NCBI RefSeq assembly: GCF_014898815.1
Contig: NW_026515508.1
Location: 177,571 to 241,570, forward strand
Direction: 5' to 3'
DNA from: Panonychus citri
Taxonomy: Eukaryota > Arthropoda > Arachnida > Trombidiformes > Tetranychidae
Length of the DNA stretch: 64,000 nt
The notes under the pieces: generated by a model
Databases searched by the model: none
Told to the model about the DNA's origin: nothing
What the model saw: only the letters and a program-made list of their open reading frames with translations
Program-made: the position numbers and the translations under genes
Part shown: one piece after another, positions 28,889-41,200 of the stretch
Position numbering within the stretch: position 1 is the first letter of the stretch
Layout of the letters: every line of letters starts with the position of its first letter

Positions 28889-29599
28889 ATGTCTTCAATC
28901 CCTCCTTTATCGTCATCTCTTGCCGAGCTCACACTATCACCCTCAACTTTTACTATGATATTTGGTCCATCGGCGTTGCCTGTTGATGTTACTTGTACTC
29001 CTCATGTTAATGATGGTGAACGACCTGATCTGCTGGAGCTTGTTTCCTTGAATACATCGTCTAGAGCAGCTCTCTTAGATCCCTATAGCTTGGATGGGTC
29101 AGTTCCTCTCGCTGAGGTAGTCAACTTATTGAATGCTCTTCGAGTATCCTTATCAGAGACCAAGGACTGGGCTTCTGCTGCCTCATACCTCGTCCATGCC
29201 GTTGATCAGATGGTGGTTCAGTATAAAGAAAAAGACGAGGAAGAACTTGCCCCGAAACCATCAACTGCTGAACAGTATGATGAGACTATCACCATTGGAT
29301 CAAACTCGACCATTACCCTTGGCTCAAGTGACACTTCGCCTCCAACTGAAACAAGTGAATCCTTTACATCAATCTCGGACCATTCGAGCGACTGGAGTAC
29401 ATTCACTGATGAAAGTGAGATAGAGTACAATACACCATCTCCAACCATACCCACACATTCAACACCAATTGTAAAAACTCCATTCAAAAGACTTCCTTTA
29501 TTACCGTGTAGGTTATTTGGACCTTCACCAATTCTTATTAAAAAGCGTCCTCATAAAGATTCTTATGAAGTGATTAAATGTAAAAAAGTTCGTCGATGA
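28889..29599 (+). CDS. unknown Ser/Thr-rich protein at right end of Polinton, 236 aa
   Basis: Start at the first ATG, 28889. No family is recognised. The N-terminal 130 residues look folded (PDLLELVSLNTSSRAALLDP, then VVNLLNALRVSLSETKDW and an aliphatic helix). Residues about 135-195 are acidic and Ser/Thr-rich, low complexity. The end is Pro/basic (KTPFKRLPLLP, then a KKRPHKD...KCKKVRR tail), suggesting nuclear localisation. It is the only + strand gene at this end and divergent from PolB across the 98-bp repeats, the place of an early regulatory gene. AATAAA lies 15 bp after the stop. Confidence 0.75.
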   Translation: MSSIPPLSSSLAELTLSPSTFTMIFGPSALPVDVTCTPHVNDGERPDLLELVSLNTSSRAALLDPYSLDGSVPLAEVVNLLNALRVSLSETKDWASAASYLVHAVDQMVVQYKEKDEEELAPKPSTAEQYDETITIGSNSTITLGSSDTSPPTETSESFTSISDHSSDWSTFTDESEIEYNTPSPTIPTHSTPIVKTPFKRLPLLPCRLFGPSPILIKKRPHKDSYEVIKCKKVRR

Positions 29600-29602
29600 T
29601 AA

Positions 29603-29893
29603 TTGTGATTAACAATAAAGAGCTTTTCCTCTCCTTAATATTGTCTATTATTTCTATTTATTTCATTTCTAATATCTTCCTTTTAATTTCATTGATTCGA
29701 AATTAGCGCTTATTATATGTGTATACATGTACATAGTGTATATGTAGTTATGTTGTGATTAACAATAAATAGCTTTCCCTTTCCTTAATAACGTCTATTA
29801 TTTCTATTTATTTCATTTCTAATATCTTCCTTTTAATTTCATTGATTCGAAATTAGCGCTTATTATATGAGTATACATGTACATAGTGTATAT
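29603..29893. repeat. two 150-bp direct repeats with polyadenylation signals
   Basis: The copy at 29603-29752 is repeated from 29753 to about 29893 with few changes. Each copy starts ttgtgattaacaataaa, so the poly(A) signal of the right-end gene (29614-29619) is duplicated. Confidence 0.9.
29614..29619 (+). terminator. AATAAA polyadenylation signal of right-end gene
   Basis: AATAAA 15 bp after the stop at 29599; a second copy occurs in the next repeat unit at about 29764. Confidence 0.55.
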
Positions 29894-29935
29894 AGTACCA
29901 TTAACTTATATACAAACAAAAAAAATGCAAAATGC

Positions 29936-30031
29936 TTCTACACTACCTATCTACCCCAAGCGGATTTTATTTGAAGATTTTTTGTTGTTTTGTTTGTTGG
30001 TTTTTGTTGGGGTAGACTCGGTAGTGTAGAA
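29936..30031. repeat. fold-back sequence (inverted arms of about 24 bp)
   Basis: Left arm 29936-29959 (TTCTACACTACC..TCTACCCCAA) and right arm 30007-30031 pair imperfectly around a 47-nt T/G-rich loop. It could be a tiny inserted hairpin element. Confidence 0.7.
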
Positions 30032-30133
30032 CACATCTGGTCTTGTTTGTCTTGGGTGGGCGGACCTTGCCTCACTTTGCCACCTTGTTGGTTGATCAGT
30101 CCAACTGGAAGGGGCTAGCGAGACGCCAAGAGA

Positions 30134-30213
30134 GTTGCTGCCTAGAAGTGGACGTGAACCCACGAATCCTTAGTAACCTTGCAGTTGGCCATTCCGCTTG
30201 GCTACTAGGAACT
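30134..30213 (-). other. tRNA-like sequence (A-box and B-box), not a functional tRNA
   Basis: Read on the minus strand it has TAGCCAAGCGG (A-box like), GGGTTCACGTCCAC (B-box and T-arm like) and partly pairing ends GTTCCTAG / CTAGGCAGC. The anticodon arm does not fold properly and there is no clear anticodon. It could be a tRNA-derived SINE piece or a viral Pol III promoter. Confidence 0.35.
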
Positions 30214-30264
30214 AGACAAAAATATAGTCTTAAATATTCATGTCTTTCCTGTTTAGACCACTCT

Positions 30265-30337
30265 CCCCACTTCAGGTACCCACCCCCAGACAACTTTAAG
30301 CTCCGCCCATAACAGGCAATAGACACTACTTACTACT
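30265..30337 (-). repeat. right terminal inverted repeat of large Polinton
   Basis: Reverse complement matches 14679-14749. The terminus ends ...TACTACT, so read inward it begins AGTAGTA, like the left end and like the small element. Confidence 0.9.
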
Positions 30338-31018
30338 CTTTCTAATTGATTGGAAATTGACAGAAAAAAAATGTTAATATTTCTGCTGGTAAAATAAATC
30401 ACCAAAGTTATTAATAGTTACGAATCAAAGATTAAGATTAATTGAAACGAATCGATATTAGCAAGTTTTCAATTTTATCCCTTTTAAAAGGATCGAATTT
30501 CAATGTTCAGAATTTACTCTTCAATTCCTTATAAATAAGATATTTCCTTTTCTCGATCAACTTAAATCATCTCCATGAAATCTGAATAAAGTTCATGTGT
30601 ATTTGTATAGACACACACATATAACTCTTACCATGTATCATGTTCATTTAGATAAATCTACATACATATACAATATACATTTAGATATTGATATAAACTT
30701 CATTCAATTTACTGAATGATTTTTTTTCCTTTCACGCCAATAATTCAATTCAATGTATTCATGTGGACTCATGAAAACTAATATTTATCAAATGTAAATG
30801 TTGATCAATTTTGTGAAGTCAAACTGAGAGGTGAAAGGTTGATATGTATAAGATATTACAGAGCTTGTTATTTAATTGAAAGTTAATTGTGATTAGAAAA
30901 ACAAAAGGAAATTGTTTACAAAAGTCAATTAATTAAAAAGTAATTGAAAAGTTTTCCTCGATTCTCGAGAAATTAATTCTCAATTTGAATTCTATTTCTT
31001 TCAATCTCACTTTTCTAG

Positions 31019-33010
31019 GTCATCAAAATTCATTAAACTTTCGTTCATTGAATGTTGAGATTAATTCACCTTGGATTAATAATCCTAATCACAATTTCCT
31101 GTTAAACAGAGGAAATAATTTCAATTCTAATCATGTTAATTTATTGAGAAATACCCATGGGACTAATGAGATTGTAACAGAATCAAATCACTATCAGGAA
31201 ACTGATTTATTTCCAAGGCGAGAGATTAACAATTCAAATCGAAACGTTAAAGATGAAATCGAAAGTGATTCTAATCATCAAGTACCATTTATAACCAATA
31301 ATCTTCACCAGCATCATAATAACAACAATAATAATCTACTATCAACCTTTAATTGTCCCAGTAATCAGTTGATTAGCTCAACATCAAATGGAGTGACAAC
31401 ATTTATCTCTACACAACAACAACAACAACAACAACAACCCACCAACAACCTTTCACTTGGCAATAGTTTAAATGGTGTCGAGTATGTCAAAGGTAAACCT
31501 AATGGTGGATTCAAGGTTAATGGTACCTCAGGACCTTATCTAGTTAAGGGAATCATTAAATCATCAAGTGTTGAAGATATTTACACAGCAACAACAATTA
31601 GCCAGAAAATTTTAATCTCACCTTTTGATGATGAAATTGTCGTTAATCCAGATAAATTGAATAGTCAAGATAATGATAATGATAAAGTTAATCAGTTGCC
31701 TAACTCATCGTCAATCCTAATCCCACCTCTTCCAGTGCCTAGAAAAAGTAAACCAGGTACAACTGATACAATTAAATCAATTGTCCAATATGCCAATCAA
31801 GAGATAATTAAGTTACAACGTAAATCATCATCATTAGATGATTGTAATGGAAATGATGATGATGATAATCATCGTTCAGATTTATTATTATTTGATGAGA
31901 TTGTTACTGAAGATGAGATTGATGATGATCAATTGAAATTACATCAACATTGTAATCAACAGATTAAAACTTTAATTGAATTGATTACCGATGGTTATTT
32001 TAATCAAACCTTTAGGGGATCAAATTGGCCAACATCACCTCATGTTAATACAACAGTAAATACCAATGAGATTATCCCACTATCATCATCATCATCATTA
32101 TCAACAACAACACTAACAACAACATCAACCAATCCCTTTACTCCTTCAATGTCATCTTCAATATCACCAACAACAACAACAACAACACCTTCAAGTTGCC
32201 TTAACAATTTAAATGCCTCTAATTGTGCCCAATTAGTAGTTAGTACTAATGAAATTAATCATAACTCCCGTCCAAATGACAAAGTAACAACATTTTCAGC
32301 CAGCATTACCACTACGACCCCGACTACTACCTCAACAACAACAACAACAACAACCACATCAACACCTTCAATTACAGCAGCAACAACAACACCAACAATA
32401 CCAAGTGAATCTGTGATTCAATCAAAGTCTATCTCCTCTGAACTGAATTCACTGAAAACACCATCAGAACCACCGAGTTCATCTTCATCAATTCCCAATG
32501 AAAGTAACATTGAATTTCTCAACAAGTGCTTACAAAAAGTTAATTGTTCATCACCAACCCATCAAGATGATAATCATAATCCAAATTACGAAGAGATTAA
32601 TGAAGAATTGATGAAAGAGATTGAAGCAACTCGACCTTCAATTGAAGTTCTGAGAGAATTTGATTTGTGCTTCTTACCAACGTCCGATGATAAAAGACGC
32701 TCAAGTGAACCTAATATATTAAGTGAATCAGCTAATGTTATTAATAATAATTGTTCATCTCAAATTGGACCGGAAATCAGACAAAAATGCAATAAACTTG
32801 GTTTATTGGGATCAACAAAGAATCAACAACCTTCATCATCAACAACAACTCATTGGACATCAATTGATGCTTCCGGTGTTATATCAATGTATGATTATGA
32901 TGCTCTCAAGTTTGATCGTGAGTTCATTGTCAAGGAAGCCTCATTGGGTCTAACCAGCCTTCAGTCCACTTCGTCGGGATCTCAAGTTAAACTAAATGAA
33001 CTTGACCTTA
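31019..33010 (+). CDS. SYK/Shark-family tyrosine kinase, exon encoding giant low-complexity linker
   Basis: The acceptor ttttctag ends at 31018 and the donor gtaagt starts at 33011. The exon joins in phase 1 at both ends (Gly codon from 6365, Ile codon completed at 41201). It encodes 664 residues between SH2 and kinase, rich in Asn, Ser, Thr and Gln with pure (ACA)n Thr runs. More conserved-looking islands are GPYLVKGIIKSSSVEDIYTA, YEEINEELMKEIEATRPSIE and SMYDYDALKFDREFIVKEAS, several with Tyr that could be regulatory phosphorylation sites. SYK linkers are near 100 residues, so this is a very large expansion, closer to the long linker of Shark. Confidence 0.85.
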
Positions 33011-36000
33011 GTAAGTACATTTCGACCTCAAACTAAATTCCAAAAAAATTACCAATCTCTCTGTGAATCTTGAGTCAAATGAAAGTTTGATTCACTTTTA
33101 TTTTCTACAATTTCTGGGAATTTGTTGAAATGAGGGAATTTCAAATTTTCGAGTTGTAATATTTTATTCCAATATTCTGAAAGATAAATTTATCTCCTGG
33201 ATATCTCTCTAGAGTAAAGTTTGTAATATTAACTCTTACCGGTACTAAGTAACTTTCCTGATGCTGATTGATTTTCATTGATCGATTCTTGTGTTTGGTT
33301 GATTTTACAACTTTTTACCCACAATTGATTAACATGTCAACATTCATGAGGATTCATGATTGAATTGAAACTTTATCACCATGAATCAAGTTGGTAATCT
33401 CATGAATTGAAGACGATAAGTGTATTTACTATAAGAAGATAGTTAATTGAATGTTCAAAAGGGAAAGAGTGAAGATTATAAGAAAAATAAAGAGAATTTT
33501 TAACAAGAAGAAAAAAGAAAAACAATTGAGTAAAAATTCTGGTTTTTATCTTCACCAGAATTCATTTCAAATAAGAAATTCATGTTAATGATCAAGAACT
33601 TTCTTCTTGTTCACTTCCATGTGTTTGGAAACTGTTTTCCAAACAGTTCCTCCAGGTATTCAGTAGATAACTTAAAGAATGGAATATGAATTTACATCAT
33701 AAGCTGAGAATTTTTTTCTCTCTCTCACTTTTCTCTCTCATATTCTTTTTTTGAAACTTGTTACTTTCTAACAGCAGATTCGATAGTTCCCTAGGTAACC
33801 AGGGTAATCTTGATCTTGGAAACTTTTCTTCAGGTTATTGGTTCGTAAAAGAAACTGAATTGAGTGGAAATCTTTTTTTATTTCTTTATATATATAACGA
33901 AAAAAGTTCAAAGGAAAGAAAAAAGATTCATAGATTATCATGAAAATTGTCTTTCTTTTTCCATGTACCTTTCACATGAATTACATTGGAATTGCAAATT
34001 TCCAAGTAAACTTTAAACTCTCAACATATTATACACACCAACAGATTATATTGTTTTTTCTGGTGAATATCAATGAATACACCAGCATTCATCGTATCAT
34101 TTTCATGATAAATTATTTTCTCATTTCATGTTCAAATCTGAATGTTAACCTGATCGATCAAGTTTCACAATTTATATTCACTGGACAACTAATTGTGACT
34201 TCTTTTGTGAATCAATTAGCCTTAATCACTACACTCAAGAAGTTGAATTATTTTAATCTCTTTTCTCAGTATGAACTTTTCATCCAATTCACTTTATAAT
34301 TTGATAATCATTGGATATTCAAACTTATTATTACTATTTCGTTGTCTTTACTCATTCTTGCAATGAGAAAGTATGAACAGTAATTCAATTAGCATGTTCA
34401 TTCCGATAGAAAGATCAGTATTCTGACTTTGTGATAATAGTAATGAAATGAAACTCATACACTGAACTTTCAGTTAAATGAATAAGATTCAGACTCATGA
34501 ACATTTGACATTTGCCAGGATTTTTACTTATATTAATTTCACTTTAGTAGCTGATGAAAATTGAAACAAATGATTTCTTATGTTTTAACATGATGAAAGT
34601 ATAAGATTGTTGTTGAAAGTTCTGATAACTGTTTATCATGAAATTCATCATGAGATTCATTCATATTTCATTCACTGAAAATCATGAAAAATTCATTTGA
34701 CGTTGATCATCATCATCATCATTATTATGAAAATTTATCCACCAACCAAAACTAGAGATGAGAAAAAAAAATCAAAAGTAACTCTGATCATCTAGAATTC
34801 TGATTTCTTCATGAAATATGAGAAAATTTCAGTTCTGATGAATATGAAAATCTCAGAAATTACTGTTACTATCATGCAATAGATTAAAATAGCTGTCATA
34901 TTGAGCCATTGGTTTCTATCTCAATCTATTCAGTGCCTGATTGTTGTATGATTATCAACATGAATTTATTTTCCAAGATTCATGGTGTTTTTATCATGAC
35001 TTCAACTACTCTCTGAGTAGAGTAATATAAAGGTAAATGATGTCACCAAGAGTGACACTCAATGTCAGTTTCAAGTTAAAGAGATAGATGGAGGTTAAGG
35101 TAAGAATACATGACAAACAGAAGATCAGAATCGTTGAATTGATTGTGATGTAAAAATGAACTTAACATGGAGCATTTTCTATGCTCAATATCTGTCAGAA
35201 TTTTGAGAATACACATAAAAATGGAAAAAGAAAAAAATTCAAACTTTCCAATTGCAAGTTAGGAGAAAATCAATTCTGAATCTTTCCCAAGCAAACAATC
35301 AATCAGATGAGCTTATGGTGAGATTATCGGTGAAATTTTCTTTCTCTTTTCTAGCACTTGAAATCAGTTGGAACTTTATCTCTTTCTCTTTGTTTTTTTT
35401 ATTACTTTAAATCCTTACGATTGTTCATCAGTTGAACTTTCATGATATATATATATAATTACATATGGATTCATATCTTTTGTTAATTCTCATTGAAAGT
35501 ATTCATAAAGCTCATGATTATTATCAGAATGAGAATGAAAATAATATGTTACTTTTAACAATCTGTAATTATTCATTTGAAATCAGAATTATCATGTTAC
35601 TCATAATATATAAACCCTATTGATACTAATGAATATAATATTAATAGAAAAAAAAAATTATTTTCCAAATCTATTGAGCATTCAAGGTACCATGAATTTA
35701 CCCATGAACATATATATGTGAAGATAATGATAGTTATCTGATTCTGATTCTGATACAAGTATTTTCTTTTACATCATGAAGCTTTCTCACTCTCATGAGA
35801 ATATACAAAATGAATAAAAACAATCATGATGATATTGAATATGAATATCAGATTCGAATCAGGAGAATGAATAAAAATTTCCATCTATACACAATTCTAA
35901 ATAATACAACTAATCTTAATACGATTCTGATGAATTTTCTATTTTCAAGTTTTTTTCTCTTCTCACTTTCACTTGTTCTTCAACTTGAGAGGTTCTAATG

Positions 36001-36490
36001 CTTTCGATTTTGAAATAATAAGTTGTGAATGGTTTTCGAGAGAAAAGTTTCACTTTTAATTGATCTAAAAAGGTTTTTTGATTCAATTCCAATTAAACTA
36101 ATGATTTTATTCACCTTTTTTTCTCTTATCAACATCATGTAACATGATACTTTTATTCTTGGTGAAAGGTGAGAGTTTGTGTGTGTCAAGAAAAAAGTAT
36201 AGAAAATTGGATTGATTTTTTCTTCTTTTATTAGAACTTTTTTCTCTCCCTCAATTCTCAAGTTCTAATATATTTTTCTCCTTCCCTGTGGTTGATAATT
36301 CTGGTTATCGTCGTGATGATCATCACTTTTTGACGAAAATAGTAATGAGTTTAATAATAATGATGATGATGATGATAGAGAAAGTGGTTTTTTCTTCATC
36401 ATTATGATGAAGATTCCATAGTGACAGAAGAAGATATAGAATTCACAATAGAAAATACATCTTCCATCATCATCATCAGCATTCTCCCCC

Positions 36491-36493
<3 letters not shown>

Positions 36494-36529
<36 letters not shown>
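36494..36529. repeat. (TC)n microsatellite
   Basis: About 18 TC units. Similar tracts occur at 38033-38051 (GA) and 38840-38879. Confidence 0.9.
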
Positions 36530-36532
<3 letters not shown>

Positions 36533-38834
36533 TTAGACATTTTCTTTTTCATTCGTAATATCACATTATATGATTCTCGAAGCTACTTAAAGCTAAGAAA
36601 AAATTTCATGAGAAAAGAGGAAAAAAAGTTCAGCGGAAAATGAAGATAATGACGAGGAAGACGTTGAAACTTGAATGATGATGATGATAATGTATCAACC
36701 TTTTTCCTTGGTGAGTTCTTTTAATCCAAGACCATCATCATCTTCAATGATTCTCATTCTCAAATGGAAAACTACTTTCACGAGACTGAACAAATTCTGT
36801 TCAACTTTTTCATTTTCCTTCTTTCACCATTTCCATTAATTGATATCTAATTCATCAGCTATTCGTGGCTCTCATGAAACTTTATGAATCTGCTTCAGAA
36901 TCAGACCAGATCCTGACAATAAGTTTTTTCCCTGTAACAATTGAATTCTGAACTGATTTGAATCAAATCAATTTCCACTAACCCAAAAAAAACCAGGAGA
37001 TGAATTCATGAAGATATTTTTTACTTGCGACTATCATGAATAGCTAATGAAAAATCAGTTATTTGATTGAGATGATAATGTTTTCAGTTATATAATAAAA
37101 CTCAATTCCCAGGCAACAAGTTTCCACGTTAGTTTGATTACTAATTAAATGTAAATCACATGTAATTCAAATGAATGAAACAATGGAAATTGAAACAAAT
37201 TCAATCCCTATTGTTATCTGTTCATGTAAACCATTATCATCATTCATTGATTTCCTTTTCCATCATTTAAACAATGTTTCAACTTGTTTCCCATTCATTT
37301 AATTTGATCCATTGAAATGGTATTACAATTGTTTTCCATTTATATCTAAATTCATGTAGATCATGTAATCTGAATAAAATCAGTGATTATCTCAAGATGT
37401 TCATTTCCCCGTTTTCGTTTTTCTTTACATTCTCCTTATATTATCAGCATTACACTTTCAGAACTATCAGATTTTCATGGTTGAACTTTTTCTTCCTCTT
37501 CATTTTCCTGGTGGTTCTGGAAATCCAATGTTTTTTTCTTCTTTTTCATTTACCATGCAGGTAAACTGTTGAACTTTGATGAGAGACAGAACCAGATACA
37601 AAGAACAGAGAAAACAATTACTACCTGAATTCACCCTGGAAATTTGTTCCATGTCAAAAAATTACTAAAATTCCAATGGAAATGATATTGTTGAATAACA
37701 TTTTCTACTTTTTTCTAAATTCATTTCCATTCTTACCTTTATCTATTTCTCTCTCTCTCTCACACACACACATCATGAAGATAATGAGATGATAAAGTCT
37801 CTTTTCTGTGGTAAGTAACCAGAAAATCTGGTTATTCATAATTAGAGAAGAAAAAAAGTGAAATGTTCTGACATTATTTCTCATGAATCTCATCACTTTG
37901 AAATTCTAAATACAAAGTTATATAAAATTCTCTGGCTTCTTTGATTGTCTCCTAGTTTTGTCTTTCAATTAATTTAATTGTTGCAATTAAACGATTTCAG
38001 GTGATATAATATGTCTTTTAATAGATCGAGAGAGAGAGAGAGAGAGAGAGACAAACTCTTCGGTAGAATTACTTTAATTGTCTCTCGGTTGCAATTAATT
38101 CAAATTACATTCTACAAGCCTGACTCGAGATTATTCTTTCTGACAATTAACAATTAAGCTTGACAACAATCTCACTTTAAGCTAATTTAGCAGCAATTTA
38201 ACTTTTTGGTTTATTCCATACAAATGATTTCGCTTAATTGTGTTCACATGGATGATTTTTTTTTATTTTCATCGATTTTGTTTATTGAAATTCCCAAACT
38301 CGAGATGAAATCAATCAATTTCTAGATTGGTTGAAATTTTTGGTGTAATACCTCAGGTGAATTTTATTGATTATCAGAAAAATGTTTCAATAAATTTCAT
38401 CTTGTTGATTTATACTAACGGTGATTTTTTTTATTGCTGATCATTGATACTTTTTCACCATGATGATCATGGGAGTGATTTCTAGGGAAACATTCAACCC
38501 AATTTAGCTGATCATTTGTTTTGCCAATAATAAAGATGAAACAAAAGGGTAATTCAATTGGGTATCATGAATGAACTCATGATAAGCAGTGAAAAAAAAG
38601 AAAGGAGATGAAAAGTTCAGATAATATTCCTAATTGAATGAGTTTCATGAGGGAATTGAATCATGTTTGATGTATTGAAACTTCATCATCATTTTCATCT
38701 AAATTTTTCAGAGCAAAAAAAAAATTTCTACCAACATCATGATTCTAAGTTATTCAAGGTATTCAATGAGTAGAAAGATAATAAAGATTCTTGGAGAGAA
38801 GAAATTTTTTCTCGAAAAATTCTTCATGGAACTT

Positions 38835-38839
<5 letters not shown>

Positions 38840-38879
<40 letters not shown>
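38840..38879. repeat. (TC)n microsatellite
   Basis: About 20 uninterrupted TC units in the kinase intron. Confidence 0.9.
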
Positions 38880-38880
<1 letters not shown>

Positions 38881-41200
38881 AATTGATCGATTTAAAGTCA
38901 GAACGAAGATCGAACAAAAAAACGAAGAACTCGAAGTAATCGATTCGATTCGATAAAATTTTCATCTATACATCTCATTACTCTTTTGTTCATCTTCATC
39001 TTTCAAAAGATTATCATGGAAATCGAAACTTAAAAGAAAAAGTTTTCCTTTTCTCTCATTCAGAACTTTTTGTTGCCTTTCATCATGTTATCCACTTGAA
39101 ATGAATCATGAAAATCATATACAGTAAATATAATGATAATGGTACAATATATTATAATGGAAGAAAACTTTTTCTAATACATAAATGGGATTAGAACTTT
39201 TCTTTTTATCTCAACCCTCCATTTCTGTCATTTTAGTTTTATAATGTAACTTTTTTATGTATTACATTTGGTATATTATTATTATTAGTTATTGACTTGT
39301 TTCTTATGCTTGTCAGGTCATTTTGACAGTTAAATTATTACCTTGACCATTTTCAATATGGTCAGTTTAGAGATGGACATGAAAACAGGGAAAGGAGAGA
39401 AGGATGAAAAAAAGTTCAATTCAATTGATGAGAAAAAATTGAGTTCGAAAAGCCAAAAAAAGATGGGAGGTGATACCATGAAATATGAGACATTTGTTTA
39501 GAGATGAAATGGAGAATTGAAAAGTCAGAACTTTTCAGAACTTTTGAAAATATTTATTATTACAATTTTCTGTCTCTCTCTCATGAGTTTTCCATGGAAT
39601 TAATATCAAGGAATAATCATAGGAACAAGCTTATGATAATTCACTCTTGAAATGATACATCATTAATTTGAATGAAATTCTTTCTCATTTTCTGTTTCAT
39701 TTTAATTAACTCATCACGGTGAACATGATGTTAATTAAACATAATTATATTGTAACATTTATCATCGTAAATTCAATGAGATAACAAGCTGATTAAATTA
39801 GATTATGATGAACATAATTCATGGGTGGAAATTGAAAATTCTGGTTCTGCTTTTTTTTCCAACTCTATTCTTTACTCTCAAACGATAAAATCTATTGAAT
39901 TTGCTTCGATTTCCTCTTGTACTGTCAAATCGTTAGATGAAACCAGGGGAAGGATAAATTTGAACTTTTCAGATAAACTACAAATCGAAAGTTAATTTAA
40001 AATATTGGAGTTTATTTCCAAAAGTAATCATGATATTAGATTGAGTGATTCATTCACTGGCATGATGATGTTTCAATTGAAGTAAATCTTGTTAATCCTT
40101 GAGCTCAAAGTGTGCACAGGAATTACAGGGGACAAGTTATCAAAATTTTCGTAAGAAAAGTTGATAATAATATCGGTATTAAATTCAGTACCTCTTAGAA
40201 TTGTATCCATTACCTAAGCTGAATGTAAACACAGGCAACTGAGAATTTTAATCTACAGAACAAATTGAAAAATTTTCTATTCTTTTCTCTTAAAGTTGGA
40301 AAATGAAACATTGAACTTTTCGTTTTGAAAGATCAATTTCTAGAAAGTAATCAGTCTAATCGACACAATGTTTCAAGTTCCATGTGATTTCTCAATGATT
40401 AACTTTATTTTCTCTGATTTAAGTTGATCAAAGTTCAACTGACAGTAATGATGATGGTGATAAACTGAGTTCTCGTTAATGATTCTTAAGCCATGATGAA
40501 AATTGTAGGGAAAGGATTAACTCCCGTTGAAACAGATTCTCTCAGATTGTTTCCATACAGATTCTGAAAATGGGTTATCAAAAGTTATTGAATATTGTTG
40601 GGAATTACAGAGGAAAGTGAATTGGATGAAATTGAATTTGATTCCAAAATAAAACAAAACTTTTGGTGGATAAACAAGTCATAAGTTTTGGATTACAGGA
40701 GAGATGAAACTTACATGGGAGTGATGCGGATGAAATGGTGAGGAAGAATACATTTAAATAGCTGGAGGGTGAACCATGAACAGTGTTATTTGTGTGTAAT
40801 TGGTTGGGTAGAGTGGGTGTTTAATACATGATTGTCATCATCAGAACTTACAGAATGTAATATATGTTTGTGGGTCTGAAAGTCCAATCTAACATCTCGA
40901 TTGCAAAATCTGCTGATTGATCAGCAGAAAAGCTGAATGAATGATAGAAAGAACGAAAAACTCTTACCAAATATAATTTATCTTCAACAGAATAAGAATT
41001 GAACAAATTCAGCATTTCATCAACAAAAAAAAACTAATCAAGTTTATCCATGAAATATAATATAAGTTGATTCAATTTTGTACCTCAAGATTCACAATTT
41101 ATACTCTTTAACTGACCTAACAGTCCCTATCTCATGATGATAAGTATCATGATAATAATAAACACTTACCTCATCATGATATCATCTTAATCATTTACAG

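Larger units (their letters stand above)
14679..30337. mobile_element. Polinton/Maverick (adintovirus-like) element, 15.7 kb, apparently intact
   Basis: Inverted termini at 14679-14749 and 30265-30337 enclose the hallmark set: protein-primed-type PolB, retroviral-type integrase with chromodomain, A32-like ATPase, adenain-like protease, double-jelly-roll capsid protein and penton-type protein. All are on the minus strand and open. Size and content are those of Polintons, which can be seen as integrated adintoviruses. It carries IAP, TBP-like and NADAR-like accessory genes. The 6-bp flanks are GTTTCC (left) and CTTTCT (right), matching at 4 of 6, so the target duplication is imperfect or the ends are misplaced by a few bases. 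No disabled core gene was noticed, suggesting recent insertion. Confidence 0.93.
6366..31018 (+). other. 24.6-kb kinase intron carrying Polinton-type insertions
   Basis: Bounded by the donor gtaagt at 6366 and the acceptor ttttctag ending at 31018; the flanking exons join in phase 1. Host-type simple sequence (ATC/ATG runs, TC tracts) occupies 6366-7318, 12160-14678 and 30338-31018. The rest is mobile DNA with a different composition. The kinase could still be made if the whole intron is removed. Confidence 0.8.
33011..41200 (+). other. kinase intron, no gene seen
   Basis: 8.2 kb of AT-rich sequence with ATC/ATG simple repeats and TC/GA tracts. ORFs of up to 119 codons (e.g. 33940-34299) are Phe/Ile/Leu-rich chance frames without recognisable domains. 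Confidence 0.75.

Noticed and set aside
30134..30213. Functional tRNA gene
   Set aside because: A- and B-box resemble a tRNA, but the anticodon arm does not pair and no anticodon loop is evident.
33940..34299. 119-codon ORF in a kinase intron
   Set aside because: Phe/Ile/Leu-rich frame over AT-rich DNA, no motif and no splice context; consistent with chance.
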